Origin: an uncultured Desulfobacter sp.
GTDB lineage: Bacteria; Desulfobacterota; Desulfobacteria; Desulfobacterales; Desulfobacteraceae
DNA length: 64,000 bases
Direction: 5' to 3'
NCBI RefSeq assembly: GCF_963666145.1
Contig: NZ_OY762614.1
Span: forward strand, 3,400,501-3,464,500
Shown piece by piece: positions 51,981-60,935 of the stretch. Below the pieces are notes generated by a model. It ran no database searches, was not told where the DNA came from, and saw nothing but the letters and a program-made list of their open reading frames with translations. Both the position numbers and the translations under genes were made by a program. Numbering within the stretch: position 1 is the stretch's first letter; each line of letters begins with the position of its first letter.

Positions 51981-52491
51981 AGACTATCAATTAACCGACA
52001 ACTATGATGTCGGTTTTACGGCGTATGCCCCGTTGCATACCTTTAAAGGCTGGACCCGCCAGGGCGTTGAAGCGCAAATGGGCATCAATTTTGACGCCGA
52101 AACCATTTCATATGCCAGGGCCAGTGCAAAGACCAGTTTTTTTGACACCGGGTTTTACGACCGGAACAAAGCCATGGCCGATTATATGCAAATCCGGGAA
52201 TACCCGGAGTCAAGTATTGAATTGACCGAAGTAAAGCGGTTCAACCGGCTGGATGATACCCGCTACCAGATAAATGCCCTGGCTGTTTTGGAATTTATGG
52301 GGCAGCGCCGTCAATTGCCCGTTGATTTTCGTATTATCCGGGATGGCCACGGGTTTTCCATTGATCTGGATTATAAATGGTCATTTAAAGCCTATGGCTT
52401 AAAGGCGCCTAGGCTCTTGTTCCTGACGGTGAGAGATATTGTGGATATTTCAGGCAAGGGAAAATTTTTGCCGGTTGCTCAGGTCAGTTAA
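51964..52491 (+). CDS. YceI-family protein without signal peptide
   Basis: 175 residues with the YceI lipocalin-like pattern: ARASAKTSFFDTGFYDRNKA near residue 45 and PVDFRIIRDGHGFSIDLDYK near 115. YceI proteins bind isoprenoid or fatty-amide lipids in a beta barrel and are usually periplasmic; this one has no export signal, so it should be cytosolic. It starts inside the end of the ATPase gene (17-nt overlap), implying co-translation. Confidence 0.75.
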   Translation: MNSAVEDYQLTDNYDVGFTAYAPLHTFKGWTRQGVEAQMGINFDAETISYARASAKTSFFDTGFYDRNKAMADYMQIREYPESSIELTEVKRFNRLDDTRYQINALAVLEFMGQRRQLPVDFRIIRDGHGFSIDLDYKWSFKAYGLKAPRLLFLTVRDIVDISGKGKFLPVAQVS

Positions 52492-52575
52492 AAAGAATTT
52501 GATGATGTATGCTTTTTTTTGTAATTATTGACACTTATAGTCATCTACGATTCACATCCCTTTCAGGAGAAATAT

Positions 52576-53385
52576 ATGGAAACCCATGACCACCAGTCGC
52601 CGGTGGAGGCACATCCATCGTTAGACGCTACAGGAGAAAATATGGCATCCCAGGTGCCGGGAACGGCCTCTGTTTCACCCGAAGCCGCCCCCCGGGGTAT
52701 GTCCGACCGTTCTTTGGTTGGACAACAGGCCCAGGCCTCGCCAACAGATGCCGCACATACAGCCCCCGTTGATCCATCAATCCGTACGGCAATGCAGGAT
52801 CAGCAGGGCCGAACCGTTTCGCAGTCTGCCCAGGCCATGCCCGGCCAGTCCATCGGTGGTCAGGCCGCTTCCGTTGATCCGTCAGCCTATACAGCGATTC
52901 CGGGTCAAGGGCAGACCGTTTCTCAGTCTGCCCAGGCAGCCGGACAGCAACCCCAGTTTCAGCCCAATGCCAATGTAATCATGGACCCGGCCACGGGACA
53001 GCTCTACTATGCCATACCCCAGGGGCAACCTGTGCAGCCGATGCCACAGAACGGCCAATCTGTTTACTATACGACCCAGGCCCCGCCTGAGCCGCCCCCC
53101 GCCCCCCGTCAGCCTGATTACGCCCAGATCATCAAATCGGTTGAGGATTTTGCCGAAGGCGATGCCTCGGTGGCGGATGTGGTGAAAACCCTGTGGACCG
53201 AAACATCCCAGGACGACCAGTTCTGGAAAGGCGCTGTTGTGGGGGCCGCCGCAGCCGTCCTCTTGACCAGCGGACCCGTACGTGGGGCCATGGGCAAAAC
53301 ATTTGGCAGCCTTTTTGGGCAAAATGGCGCAGGTGCCGCAGCATCTGCGACTCCCGGCCCTGAAGTTGATCCGAAAACAAAATAG
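52576..53385 (+). CDS. Gln/Pro/Ala-rich protein with C-terminal helix, family D (long)
   Basis: 269 residues from ATG 52576 (AGGAGA upstream). The N-terminal 190 residues are low complexity, with an internal repeat of about 35 residues (APVDPSIRTAM...TVSQSAQAM and ASVDPSAYTAI...TVSQSAQAA). DPATGQLYYAIPQGQP follows. The C-terminus has DDQFWKGAVVGAAAAVLLTS, one membrane helix, and PVRGAMGKTFGSLFG. The YY motif and the FWxGAxxGA helix recur in the protein at 53821-54162. A surface-coating or scaffold role on a membrane is plausible. Confidence 0.7.
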   Translation: METHDHQSPVEAHPSLDATGENMASQVPGTASVSPEAAPRGMSDRSLVGQQAQASPTDAAHTAPVDPSIRTAMQDQQGRTVSQSAQAMPGQSIGGQAASVDPSAYTAIPGQGQTVSQSAQAAGQQPQFQPNANVIMDPATGQLYYAIPQGQPVQPMPQNGQSVYYTTQAPPEPPPAPRQPDYAQIIKSVEDFAEGDASVADVVKTLWTETSQDDQFWKGAVVGAAAAVLLTSGPVRGAMGKTFGSLFGQNGAGAAASATPGPEVDPKTK

Positions 53386-53410
53386 AAAAATATAAAAAGG
53401 AATTCAAATT

Positions 53411-53806
53411 ATGGAAAACGTTTCCACAGATACCCAGACTCAATCAAGTACGACTACTCCCCTGCACCAGTACAGCACGGTCCAGGTTGTTCCGGTGCAG
53501 ACCTATCCGGTAAAATCTACAACACCGTCCCCCACTGTGTCCAAAACCGTCAGTGCCGGGCTCTTCGGATTTATCGTTGTTTCCACGGGCGTTATGGGTG
53601 CCAATCTGGTCAAGGTTTCCGACGGAGATATGACCATGACCCAGGCCGCCGGAGACAGCCTGACCAAAGGGGCCATGGGCGGTACGGCAGCGGCATGTGC
53701 AACTGCGGCATCCGCCACCCTGACCAACGGCGGCGTGGCTGGTTTGGCCGTCACCCTCGCAGCTGCCACAGGTGTCAGCTATATGCTTAATAAAGTTTTA
53801 TCTTAA
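53411..53806 (+). CDS. Small Gly/Ala-rich membrane protein, family A (copy 2)
   Basis: 131 residues: a Thr/Pro-rich N-terminus (to about 42) followed by almost continuous hydrophobic Gly/Ala segments (AGLFGFIVVSTGVMGANLVK, GAMGGTAAACATAASATL, GLAVTLAAATGVSYMLNKVL). It is paralogous to 44764-45183 and has a good AAGGA site. No enzymatic motif. Confidence 0.75.
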   Translation: MENVSTDTQTQSSTTTPLHQYSTVQVVPVQTYPVKSTTPSPTVSKTVSAGLFGFIVVSTGVMGANLVKVSDGDMTMTQAAGDSLTKGAMGGTAAACATAASATLTNGGVAGLAVTLAAATGVSYMLNKVLS

Positions 53807-53820
53807 AGGGAATACTTGCT

Positions 53821-54162
53821 ATGACTTATTACGTTGACCCCAATACCCAGCAGATGTACTACCAGGCCCCGGCCCAGCAGAATGAAACCACCCCGGCGGC
53901 GACAGCTGTGCCCCAGAACGCTGTCGTCCCGCCTGTCCCCTCCACTTTTTTAGGCCTTAATGTCGGTTCATCCACCTTCTGGACGGGCGCCATCCTCGGT
54001 GCAGGCGTGGCGCTTTTAGTGACCAGTGAAACCGTGCAGAAAGCTGTGGTAAAAACCGTTTCCAAAGGCATGGCTGCGGCGTCCGCAGGTGTTGAGGAAT
54101 TCAAGGAAAAATTTGAAGACGCCAAAGCAGAGGTGGAAGCCGAAGCTGCGGGCAAAAAATAA
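53821..54162 (+). CDS. Small membrane protein with FWxGA helix, family D (short)
   Basis: 113 residues. The start TYYVDPNTQQMYYQAPAQQN parallels the DPATGQLYY motif of the protein at 52576-53385. A Pro/Ala linker leads to SSTFWTGAILGAGVALLVTS (membrane helix) and an amphipathic Lys/Glu-rich C-terminus (EEFKEKFEDAKAEVEAE) likely to form a coiled coil. It lies 14 nt after its upstream neighbour and 8 nt before the third ATPase. Confidence 0.75.
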   Translation: MTYYVDPNTQQMYYQAPAQQNETTPAATAVPQNAVVPPVPSTFLGLNVGSSTFWTGAILGAGVALLVTSETVQKAVVKTVSKGMAAASAGVEEFKEKFEDAKAEVEAEAAGKK

Positions 54163-54170
54163 CTTGAAAT

Positions 54171-56405
54171 ATGAAATATAAACTCAGGCAGGCGGCACCG
54201 TTCAGGACCCGTATTCAGTTTCCGGGTCTCAGACTCAGGCCTGCCTGTTGTGCTTATGTCCAGGAACGGCTTGGGTCATTGGCAAGGTTTGACCTTGTGA
54301 CCGTCCGACCTGCATCGGGTTCCATTATCCTGGTTCATCCCCAGGGCCCTCCGGATTTTCAGGGACTTTTGGACTTTATTTTGTCTTTCAAGTCTGTCCT
54401 TGATGAAAAAATATTGGCTGAAATGTCACTTGGAAAAACAGCCACGGCTGCCGTTCTGCAGCGCTCAAGTGACACCTGCAATTTCTCCCACGTATCCGGT
54501 CCCACACTGTTACTTTCCGGCCTGTATATCGGCTGGCTCATGCTCAAACGGGTTTTTGCGCCTGTTCCGGCGCTGGGCACCCTTGTGTCCCGGCTGGTCA
54601 GCCTGCCCGCTCTTTTAACGGTGTGGCTGGCCATACCGATTCAGCGCCAGGCCATTGAGAATTATAAAAAAACCGGCCGGGTGGACATGGGGTTTATCTC
54701 CACCGGCCTGCTTTATGTCTCTTTGTTCACCGGCAATATCGTGGCTGCCTTGGCCGTGGCCTGGTTGTACAACCTGTCGGGGTGGATGGAATCCCGGATT
54801 CAAGAACATACGCGCAACGCCGTCAAGGATATGCTCATGGGGCGTCAGACCCATGCCTGGAAGCTTGTGGACGGTGTGGAGGTCCGCGTGGGCGCAGATA
54901 CATTGATCCCCGGGGACACCATTGTACTGGGCCACGGCAATACCGTGCCCGTGGACGGCCGGGTGATCAAGGGTACGGTGTTGATTAACGAGTCCGCCAT
55001 GACAGGGGAGGGCATGCCCGTTGTCAAAAACAAGGATCAGGCCGTTTTGGCCGGGACCCTGGTGGAAGACGGGTCTGCATGGGTCGTCGTTGAAAAAACT
55101 GGGGACCAGACCCGGATGGCCGGCATTATCCGGCTCATTGAGTCTGCGCGCACCGATTTAGGGGATGCGGGCCGGGCCAGTCTGAAAATATCCCAGTACA
55201 TGGTGCCAATCTCCTTGACCCTTGCCGGCATTGCTTTTTTTATGACCGGCTCCCTGTTTCTGGCCATTGCCACCATGATGGTGACCTGCCCCTGTGCCCT
55301 GCGTCTCTCTTCGTCCACGGCCGTATCCGTTGCCATGGGCCAGGCTGCGGCCCGGGGTATTTTAATCAAGGGCGGCACCCACGTAGAAACAGCGGGCCGG
55401 GTCAATACCCTGGTGCTGGATAAAACCGGTACCCTGACCCGGAATGCAGCCCAGGTCACCTGGGTGGAAAATATGGATCGTCGATACAAGGACGAGACGA
55501 TTTTAACACTTGCTGCGGCTGCTCTTGGGCCCTTGAATCACCCCCTGAGCCGGGCTATTGTTTCAAAAGCCCGTGCCATTGGCCTTGAACTGCCGGCATG
55601 TAAAAATAGAAAAATGGTTGTGGGGCAGGGGGTAAAGGCCAGGGTGAAAACCGGGACCGGCGTGAAGACCCTTTTGGCCGGATCAAGAAAATTTATGGCG
55701 GCCCAGGGCCTGCAGCCTCCGGATACCCAACTACAGCGTGGCCGGGGCGGCAAAGGCAACCGGTCCGATTCCATTGTTTTTGTAGCCCTTGAAAACCATA
55801 TTCTGGGCTGTATCCACTTGACTCATACCATGAGATCCGATGCCGGTCCGGAAACCATGGCACGGTTGAAGCACCTTGGTGTTTCCCGGATTGTGCTGCT
55901 TACCGGCGATACCCGTGAGGGCACCCTTGATCTTATTGAACAATTTTCCTTTGATGAGGTGCATTGGGGTATGTCCCCCGAAGATAAGGCCGCCTGGATT
56001 GACCGGCAGAGAAAAGAGACTCCCGAAGCCGTGATTGGCATGGTGGGAGACGGAATCAACGATACCCCTGCATTTTCGCGCGCCCATTTAAGTTTTGCCG
56101 TGGGCGATGCCGGAGATGATTTGACCCTTGAATGCGCTGATATTGTGCTCCAGCAGGGCGGGCTTGGCAAGGTGGCCCAGAGTCTTGAATTGGGGCAACA
56201 TGCCCTGTCCGTAATCCGGGAAAGCTATACCCTGGCCATCGGGCTGAATAGTGTGACATTGATGCTGATGCTTTCTGGCCTCCTTTCTCCCTTTGCCGGC
56301 GCATTCATCCATAATTTTATCACTCTGGGTGCGGTGGCCAATGCCGCCCGATTGCCGGGAAATACGGGCCGGTCGAAAGATTTGCCTGAATTATCCAATA
56401 GCTGA
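54171..56405 (+). CDS. P1B-type ATPase with CPC motif, third of cluster
   Basis: 744 residues. A short N-terminal HMA-like region with an adjacent Cys pair (RLRPACCAYVQ) precedes the core: TGEG at 278-281, CPC at 373-375 (VTCPCALRLSSSTAV), Asp417 in DKTGTLT, NHPLSRAIV, and GDGINDTPAFSRAHLSFAVG. Catalytic residues are intact. CPC suggests a soft-metal or iron-related pump; with the DYSC and NGRS ATPases it makes three distinct pumps in one cluster. Confidence 0.87.
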   Translation: MKYKLRQAAPFRTRIQFPGLRLRPACCAYVQERLGSLARFDLVTVRPASGSIILVHPQGPPDFQGLLDFILSFKSVLDEKILAEMSLGKTATAAVLQRSSDTCNFSHVSGPTLLLSGLYIGWLMLKRVFAPVPALGTLVSRLVSLPALLTVWLAIPIQRQAIENYKKTGRVDMGFISTGLLYVSLFTGNIVAALAVAWLYNLSGWMESRIQEHTRNAVKDMLMGRQTHAWKLVDGVEVRVGADTLIPGDTIVLGHGNTVPVDGRVIKGTVLINESAMTGEGMPVVKNKDQAVLAGTLVEDGSAWVVVEKTGDQTRMAGIIRLIESARTDLGDAGRASLKISQYMVPISLTLAGIAFFMTGSLFLAIATMMVTCPCALRLSSSTAVSVAMGQAAARGILIKGGTHVETAGRVNTLVLDKTGTLTRNAAQVTWVENMDRRYKDETILTLAAAALGPLNHPLSRAIVSKARAIGLELPACKNRKMVVGQGVKARVKTGTGVKTLLAGSRKFMAAQGLQPPDTQLQRGRGGKGNRSDSIVFVALENHILGCIHLTHTMRSDAGPETMARLKHLGVSRIVLLTGDTREGTLDLIEQFSFDEVHWGMSPEDKAAWIDRQRKETPEAVIGMVGDGINDTPAFSRAHLSFAVGDAGDDLTLECADIVLQQGGLGKVAQSLELGQHALSVIRESYTLAIGLNSVTLMLMLSGLLSPFAGAFIHNFITLGAVANAARLPGNTGRSKDLPELSNS

Positions 56406-56812
56406 ATCTGTGGCCGGCCATGAAAATAAAGATAAGCAGATCTAATGATAACGGCGGAAGGTTTTTGGATACTAAAGACAGTTATACGTAACAATTCATT
56501 TATTGAGAAAACAAAAAATTGATAGCATGGGCTTTTAGAAACGCCAGCTTTTTTTAGATACACCTAAAATTAATTGTTGTAATTTAAATTTATTTAATGG
56601 ACTATGGGGCTCACCAAAAATGTAACACCCATGGGCCGGCCTGTGAGTGCCCAGGCTAAACCCACAAACGTAAATTGAAAGATCTGTATCGGCTATACAG
56701 TCTTTCTTTACATAACAGCCAGGGACTGCCGGGTTTATGAATATCCGGGCAGGTCCGAAAAGTGATAAGAAGGTCATTCAATAGGGTGCTTTCTTGTGAA
56801 ATGGAGATAAAC
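56406..56812 (+). promoter_or_regulatory. Region upstream of feoA
   Basis: 407 nt without a gene. An imperfect hairpin spans 56670-56711, with a core CTGTAT (56684-56689) / ATACAG (56695-56700) and outer GTAAA/TTTAC arms, about 100 nt before feoA. It could be a leader structure or operator. The feoA start has GGAG at -10. Confidence 0.35.
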
Positions 56813-57079
56813 ATGCCAGGACCTAAAAGAAGACAACACTGCAGGGAAAACTGCAATATGCTCAGGGACATCAAACCCGGACGGCGGGCTAAAATCCGCT
56901 GCCATCATGCAAAAGGAGCGGTACGTCAGCGCCTGTTGGACCTGGGATTTGTCCCGGAAACCGAAGTTGAGGTGATCCGCAAGGCACCGTTAGGCGATCC
57001 CATTGAATGCTGTGTGGCCAATTATACCGTCGCACTGAGGAAATCTGAAGCGGACCTCATTGAGGTTGAGTGTGACTGA
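56813..57079 (+). CDS. feoA: Ferrous iron transport protein A
   Basis: 88-residue single FeoA domain: MLRDIKPGRRAKIRCHHAKG, the helix RQRLLDLGFVPETEVEVI, and APLGDPIECCVANYTVALRK. An N-terminal extension of 15 residues has two cysteines (HCRENC). The start at 56813 is favoured by GGAG at -10. It precedes feoB by 122 nt. FeoA stimulates Fe2+ uptake by FeoB. Confidence 0.92.
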   Translation: MPGPKRRQHCRENCNMLRDIKPGRRAKIRCHHAKGAVRQRLLDLGFVPETEVEVIRKAPLGDPIECCVANYTVALRKSEADLIEVECD

Positions 57080-57201
57080 CAGTCATGGATTGACTTGCTC
57101 TATCGCTACCTATCTTGACCCACAATGCGTGTTGAAAGATCTGTGTTCCTTAAGCAGATTTTTTTAAAAGAAAATTATACATGGATACAGAGAAATAAAT
57201 C

Positions 57202-59733
57202 ATGAATGAACCATCTGATTCGGGTCCGGAACAACTTTTGGTGGGCCTGGCCGGCCAGCAGAATGCCGGTAAATCAACCACATTTAATATGCTCACCGGG
57301 GCCAATCAGCACATTGCCAACTACCCCGGTGTGACCGTCGACAAAAAAACCGGTTTTTTCCGCCACAGGGGCGTCCGGGTGGAAACCGTGGACCTTCCCG
57401 GTACCTACAGCCTGACCTCTTTTTCCCTTGAAGAACGTGTGGCAAGGGATTTTCTGATTACAGAAAAGCCTGATGTCATTGTCAACGTGGTGGATGCCTC
57501 TTCTTTGAAACGCAGTCTTTATTTTACCTTCCAGGTTCTGGAAATGGGGTTTCCTGTCGCGGTTGCCCTGAACATGATGGATGTGGCCAAACGCAACGGC
57601 ACACATGTGGATGTCGCCGCCCTGGAACATCGCCTGGGGGTGAGCGTTATCCCGACCATTGGCCGCAAGCGCCAGGGCAAGACCGAATTGCGAGATGCGA
57701 TTTTGGACACGGCGAACCGTAAAGCCCATCATCCCCTTCGTATCAACTATGAAGAACTTGAACCGGCGGTGCAAAGTCTTAACGATCGGCTGGATGAGAG
57801 TACACTGGTTGAAAATTATTCCACCCGATGGCTGGCCGTCAAACTCCTTGAGGGCGATAGCGAAGCCGAGCGTATTGCCGGTGAGTATCTTGGGAAAGAG
57901 TGTGAAGAACTAAAAATGGCCGAAACCATCCGCCGGGAGTTTGAAGAAGATCATTACTTGAATGTCCCCGATTACATGGTGGGTTGCCGGGACCGTCTGG
58001 CAACGGATATCATCAGCACCTGCGTTACGGAAACCAGGGATGGCCGGGACCGGGTCAGCGAAACCATTGATAAAATCGTCCTGAATCGGTTTGCCGCTCC
58101 CATTTTCCTTATTGCCACGGTCTTTGTGATCTACCAGCTTTCCATTGTCAAGGGGTACGAGCTTACGGTCTACTGGTGGCCTGTTCTGGCAAAATTACGG
58201 GCCATGGTTGCCGGTGTGCTGCCCGCAGCCGGTATACTGGAAGATCCCTATATCCGTTCAATGGGGCTGTGGATGGTGGATTCGGCCAATGCCCTTCTGA
58301 ACTATATTCCCATATTTTTGATCTTGTTTTCCCTGATCGCCATCCTTGAAGACAGTGGATACATGGCCAGGATCGCCTTTATTCTCGACAAGCTGTTTCA
58401 TTCATTCGGCCTTCACGGCCAGTCCACATTGCCCTATATCCTGGGCGGTGTGTTTGCAGGGGGGTGTGCCGTGCCCGGGGTTATGTCCACCAAGGGCATA
58501 CCGGATGAACGGTCCCGTATGGCCACAATCCTTACAGTGCCATACATGAACTGCCTGGCTAAGATCCCCTTTTATACCCTGCTCATCAATGTATTTTTTG
58601 CGCCGTACAAATCCTGGGCCATGCTTTTTTTATCCACGGTAACAATTTTTGTTGCTCTGCTGGTGGCTAAGCTTTTGACCTCCACAGTGCTTAAATCCAT
58701 GGAGACCGCACCCTTTGTCATGGAATTGCCCAAATATCATCCCCCGACGCTGTTTGGCGTGGGTCAACGGGCCATTGAACGAACCTGGCAGTACATCAAA
58801 AAAGTTGGCTCCATTGTTGTAGCCGTTTCCGTGTGCGTATTTACCCTGTTGCAGTTTCCGGGTATTTCCGATGAAAAGCAGAGCTTTTTTGAAGGCGAAA
58901 TGGCCAAAGCCGTGGATACTTTTCAGACCAAAATCGCCCAGACCCAGTATGCGGAGCGGTTTAAGGATGAAGCCGCGTTGGTGTCAATGATCAATGTGTA
59001 CAATGATTTTAAAACCGCGCGGCTGAACACAAAAGGGGCGGACGCTTCTGAGCGGTTAACCGATAACTTCCAAGCCGATTATCCCGAACAGTTTGTGTTC
59101 CTTAAACCCGGAAAAGATAAAGACGCCAAAAAAGTAAACAAGGCCCTGCGCGGCCTGGTCTCCACACGTAAATCCCTGCGGCGTCAGATCAAGGAAGCAC
59201 AGATTGAAACCAGCTTCCTGGGTATGGTGGGCCGATCCCTGGAACCTGTTACCCAGTGGGCCGGATTCAACTGGAAAATTAATGTGGCTATTCTTTCCTC
59301 TTTTGCTGCCCGTGAATCTTCGGTGGCCACCATTGGTGTGCTCTATCAGCAGGGGGCTGATGACAACAAGAGTCTTGAAGACCGTATGGGTGCCGAGGCC
59401 GGGGAGGGAGGCTTTTCTCCTTTACACGCCCTGGCCATCATGGTCTTTTTTGCCCTGTATCCGCCCTGTCTTGCAACAACCATCATGATCAAGGTGCAGA
59501 CCGGTTCATACAAATGGATGGTCTTTTCAATGTTTTTCCCCACCGCATTGGGGTTTATTTCGGCCTGCCTGATTTTCACCGGCGGCAGCCTCTTAAATTT
59601 TTCCGGTATCCAGATGATGGGTGTGTTTTACGCCGCCGTCGTCATGACGGCCATTTGTGCGGGCCTGTTCAAATCCTGGAAGCGAAAGCCCGGGCCTTTG
59701 CCTGACCTTCGCCAGGCCCCAAAACCGTTGTAG
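57202..59733 (+). CDS. feoB: Ferrous iron transport protein B
   Basis: 843 residues. The N-terminal G-domain carries GQQNAGKST (G1), DLPGTYSLTS (G3), NMMD (G4) and a helical spacer domain to about 270. The membrane part has the gate motifs GCAVPGVMSTKGIPDERSRM and VPYMNCLAKIPFYTLL. A soluble insertion of about 110 residues (EKQSFFEGEMAKAVDTFQTK onward) interrupts the helices near residue 560, longer than in E. coli FeoB. It imports Fe2+ and is presumably the entry point for the iron handled by the neighbouring pumps. Confidence 0.95.
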   Translation: MNEPSDSGPEQLLVGLAGQQNAGKSTTFNMLTGANQHIANYPGVTVDKKTGFFRHRGVRVETVDLPGTYSLTSFSLEERVARDFLITEKPDVIVNVVDASSLKRSLYFTFQVLEMGFPVAVALNMMDVAKRNGTHVDVAALEHRLGVSVIPTIGRKRQGKTELRDAILDTANRKAHHPLRINYEELEPAVQSLNDRLDESTLVENYSTRWLAVKLLEGDSEAERIAGEYLGKECEELKMAETIRREFEEDHYLNVPDYMVGCRDRLATDIISTCVTETRDGRDRVSETIDKIVLNRFAAPIFLIATVFVIYQLSIVKGYELTVYWWPVLAKLRAMVAGVLPAAGILEDPYIRSMGLWMVDSANALLNYIPIFLILFSLIAILEDSGYMARIAFILDKLFHSFGLHGQSTLPYILGGVFAGGCAVPGVMSTKGIPDERSRMATILTVPYMNCLAKIPFYTLLINVFFAPYKSWAMLFLSTVTIFVALLVAKLLTSTVLKSMETAPFVMELPKYHPPTLFGVGQRAIERTWQYIKKVGSIVVAVSVCVFTLLQFPGISDEKQSFFEGEMAKAVDTFQTKIAQTQYAERFKDEAALVSMINVYNDFKTARLNTKGADASERLTDNFQADYPEQFVFLKPGKDKDAKKVNKALRGLVSTRKSLRRQIKEAQIETSFLGMVGRSLEPVTQWAGFNWKINVAILSSFAARESSVATIGVLYQQGADDNKSLEDRMGAEAGEGGFSPLHALAIMVFFALYPPCLATTIMIKVQTGSYKWMVFSMFFPTALGFISACLIFTGGSLLNFSGIQMMGVFYAAVVMTAICAGLFKSWKRKPGPLPDLRQAPKPL

Positions 59734-59748
59734 TTTTAATTTGACCAT

Positions 59749-59792
59749 GTCCGTCAAGCCATTGTCTGAATGGCTTGACGGACTAATTTTTC
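59749..59792 (+). terminator. Rho-independent terminator after feoB
   Basis: A perfect 15-bp stem, GTCCGTCAAGCCATT (59749-59763) with AATGGCTTGACGGAC (59769-59783), a 5-nt loop, then a T-rich tract to 59791. Confidence 0.93.
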
Positions 59793-59938
59793 AACCTTGC
59801 AAGGGGGCGGAGAGCAAGGCCTGCTCCCGGCGGGGCGGGTATCGCCAGGTGGCTGTGAGGGGTTTTTTGCGTTGTCTTGGATTTTATTATGGCCCTTGAA
59901 GGTGCTGATATGGTCCGGCCGGCAGATTATTCTTATGA

Positions 59939-59979
59939 TTGAGCGAAACATCACCATTTCGCAGTGACGTTTCGCTCAA
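59939..59979 (-). terminator. Hairpin after the second small-protein operon
   Basis: TTGAGCGAAAC (59939-59949) pairs perfectly with GTTTCGCTCAA (59969-59979), extended by an inner TCAC/GTGA. It lies 15 nt past the stop of the minus-strand gene at 59994; no strong T-run, so termination may be partial. Confidence 0.6.
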
Positions 59980-59993
59980 ACAAGGGGTTTGGC

Positions 59994-60266
59994 TTAGGCT
60001 TTGTCTGATGTTGCCTTGGTCTCTGTTTTTGCCTCTGCCCACAAGGTGCTGCATTTTTCTTTGGCTTTGTCCAGGCCTTCGGAAATACCTTGTTGGGCTT
60101 TGTAAGCCGCTTTCATGGTTCCTTTGACAACCCGGTCAGACAGGCTGGTTTTGGTGTTGTCCTCATCCGTGTTTTTTCCTGATTTTTTTCCAGCTTTATA
60201 GGCAAGATAGCCTGCGCCACCGAGAATAATCCATCCTAATGGATGTGCAACGAATGGTACACTCAT
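59994..60266 (-). CDS. Small one-helix protein, family C (copy 2)
   Basis: 90 residues: SVPFVAHPLGWIILGGAGYL, YKAGKKSGK, then SDRVVKGTMKAAYKAQQG and STLWAEAKTETKATSDK. Paralogue of 48275-48565 along its length (DRVVKGTMKAAYK and LWAEAKTE identical). The start overlaps the stop of its upstream partner (TAATG). Confidence 0.82.
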   Translation of the reverse strand: MSVPFVAHPLGWIILGGAGYLAYKAGKKSGKNTDEDNTKTSLSDRVVKGTMKAAYKAQQGISEGLDKAKEKCSTLWAEAKTETKATSDKA

Positions 60267-60418
60267 TATTTTTCTCCTTTGATTGTTTTTGCATTATCCA
60301 CCGTGGAGGCGGCGACTTCGCTTTGTCCCTTTTTTTTGCCGGCTTTATAAAGGGCATATCCACCCACACCAAGTATGACCCAACCAAGGGGGGGCGCCGC
60401 TAATGGTAAGTAGCACAT
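60266..60418 (-). CDS. Small one-helix protein, family B (copy 2)
   Basis: 50 residues: MCYLPLAAPPLGWVILGVGG, YALYKAGKKKGQSEVAAS and a short polar tail. Nearly identical to 48577-48768 over 35 residues but without the Thr/Lys repeat. ATG 60418 behind AAAGGAGA is preferred to a start 63 nt upstream. Confidence 0.82.
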   Translation of the reverse strand: MCYLPLAAPPLGWVILGVGGYALYKAGKKKGQSEVAASTVDNAKTIKGEK

Positions 60419-60487
60419 AACGATCTCCTTTCTTAGGTGTCTTTTATTAAGTAGAAAATATTTATCATATTTACTTTCCACTTTTTT

Positions 60488-60555
60488 ATGGTAAGTTTAA
60501 CAAGTTTGGTTGTCAACCTGTTAAATTTGTTTCATATTTTTATGTATGCTAACTT
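60488..60555 (-). promoter_or_regulatory. Promoter of small-protein operon, copy 2
   Basis: Minus strand: TTGACA (60511-60516), 17-nt spacer, TACCAT (60488-60493). AAGTTAGC at 60548-60555 keeps exactly the 30-nt spacing to GTTGACAA that copy 1 has. A dyad GGTTGTCAACC (60508-60518) overlaps the -35 box and may be an operator. Confidence 0.72.
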
Positions 60556-60710
60556 AAAGGATTTACGCACGGATGTTTGTGACTGCTAATTTTCTTCCAG
60601 GCGACATGGAAAACAATGCTCTATATACTTTCCGGGAAATAAAGCAATTGGGTGGAAGGTAAATGAGATGTTGAGATATTAGGATCTTGGTCTGGCCACA
60701 CACGCATTGA

Positions 60711-60935
60711 TTAGGCTTGAGGCTTGTCAGGTGCAGGCAGCGTTTTGGGCGCCTTTTTTTCAGACTGGTATAGAAAGTGGTGCCACAGGGCAGTGCCCGT
60801 AAGCAACAAACCGGCACCGGTATGAATATTTTTCATTGTTCTGTTTCTTTTTAGAAAAGGGGCAGTGATTACTGCAACACCTAAACTGGCTGTCATGGCA
60901 ATTTTGGCAAATTCTTTTTTTATTTCACGATCCAT
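60711..60935 (-). CDS. Small membrane protein with two hydrophobic segments
   Basis: 74 residues from ATG 60935 (a TTG at 60992 would add 19 basic residues). Hydrophobic parts are AKIAMTASLGVAVITAPFL and IHTGAGLLLTGTALWHHFLY, separated by KRNRTMKN; Lys/Pro-rich end. It lies upstream of the second small-protein operon, as its degenerate copy (49085-49213) does for the first. Function unknown; by context part of the iron cluster. Confidence 0.6.
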   Translation of the reverse strand: MDREIKKEFAKIAMTASLGVAVITAPFLKRNRTMKNIHTGAGLLLTGTALWHHFLYQSEKKAPKTLPAPDKPQA

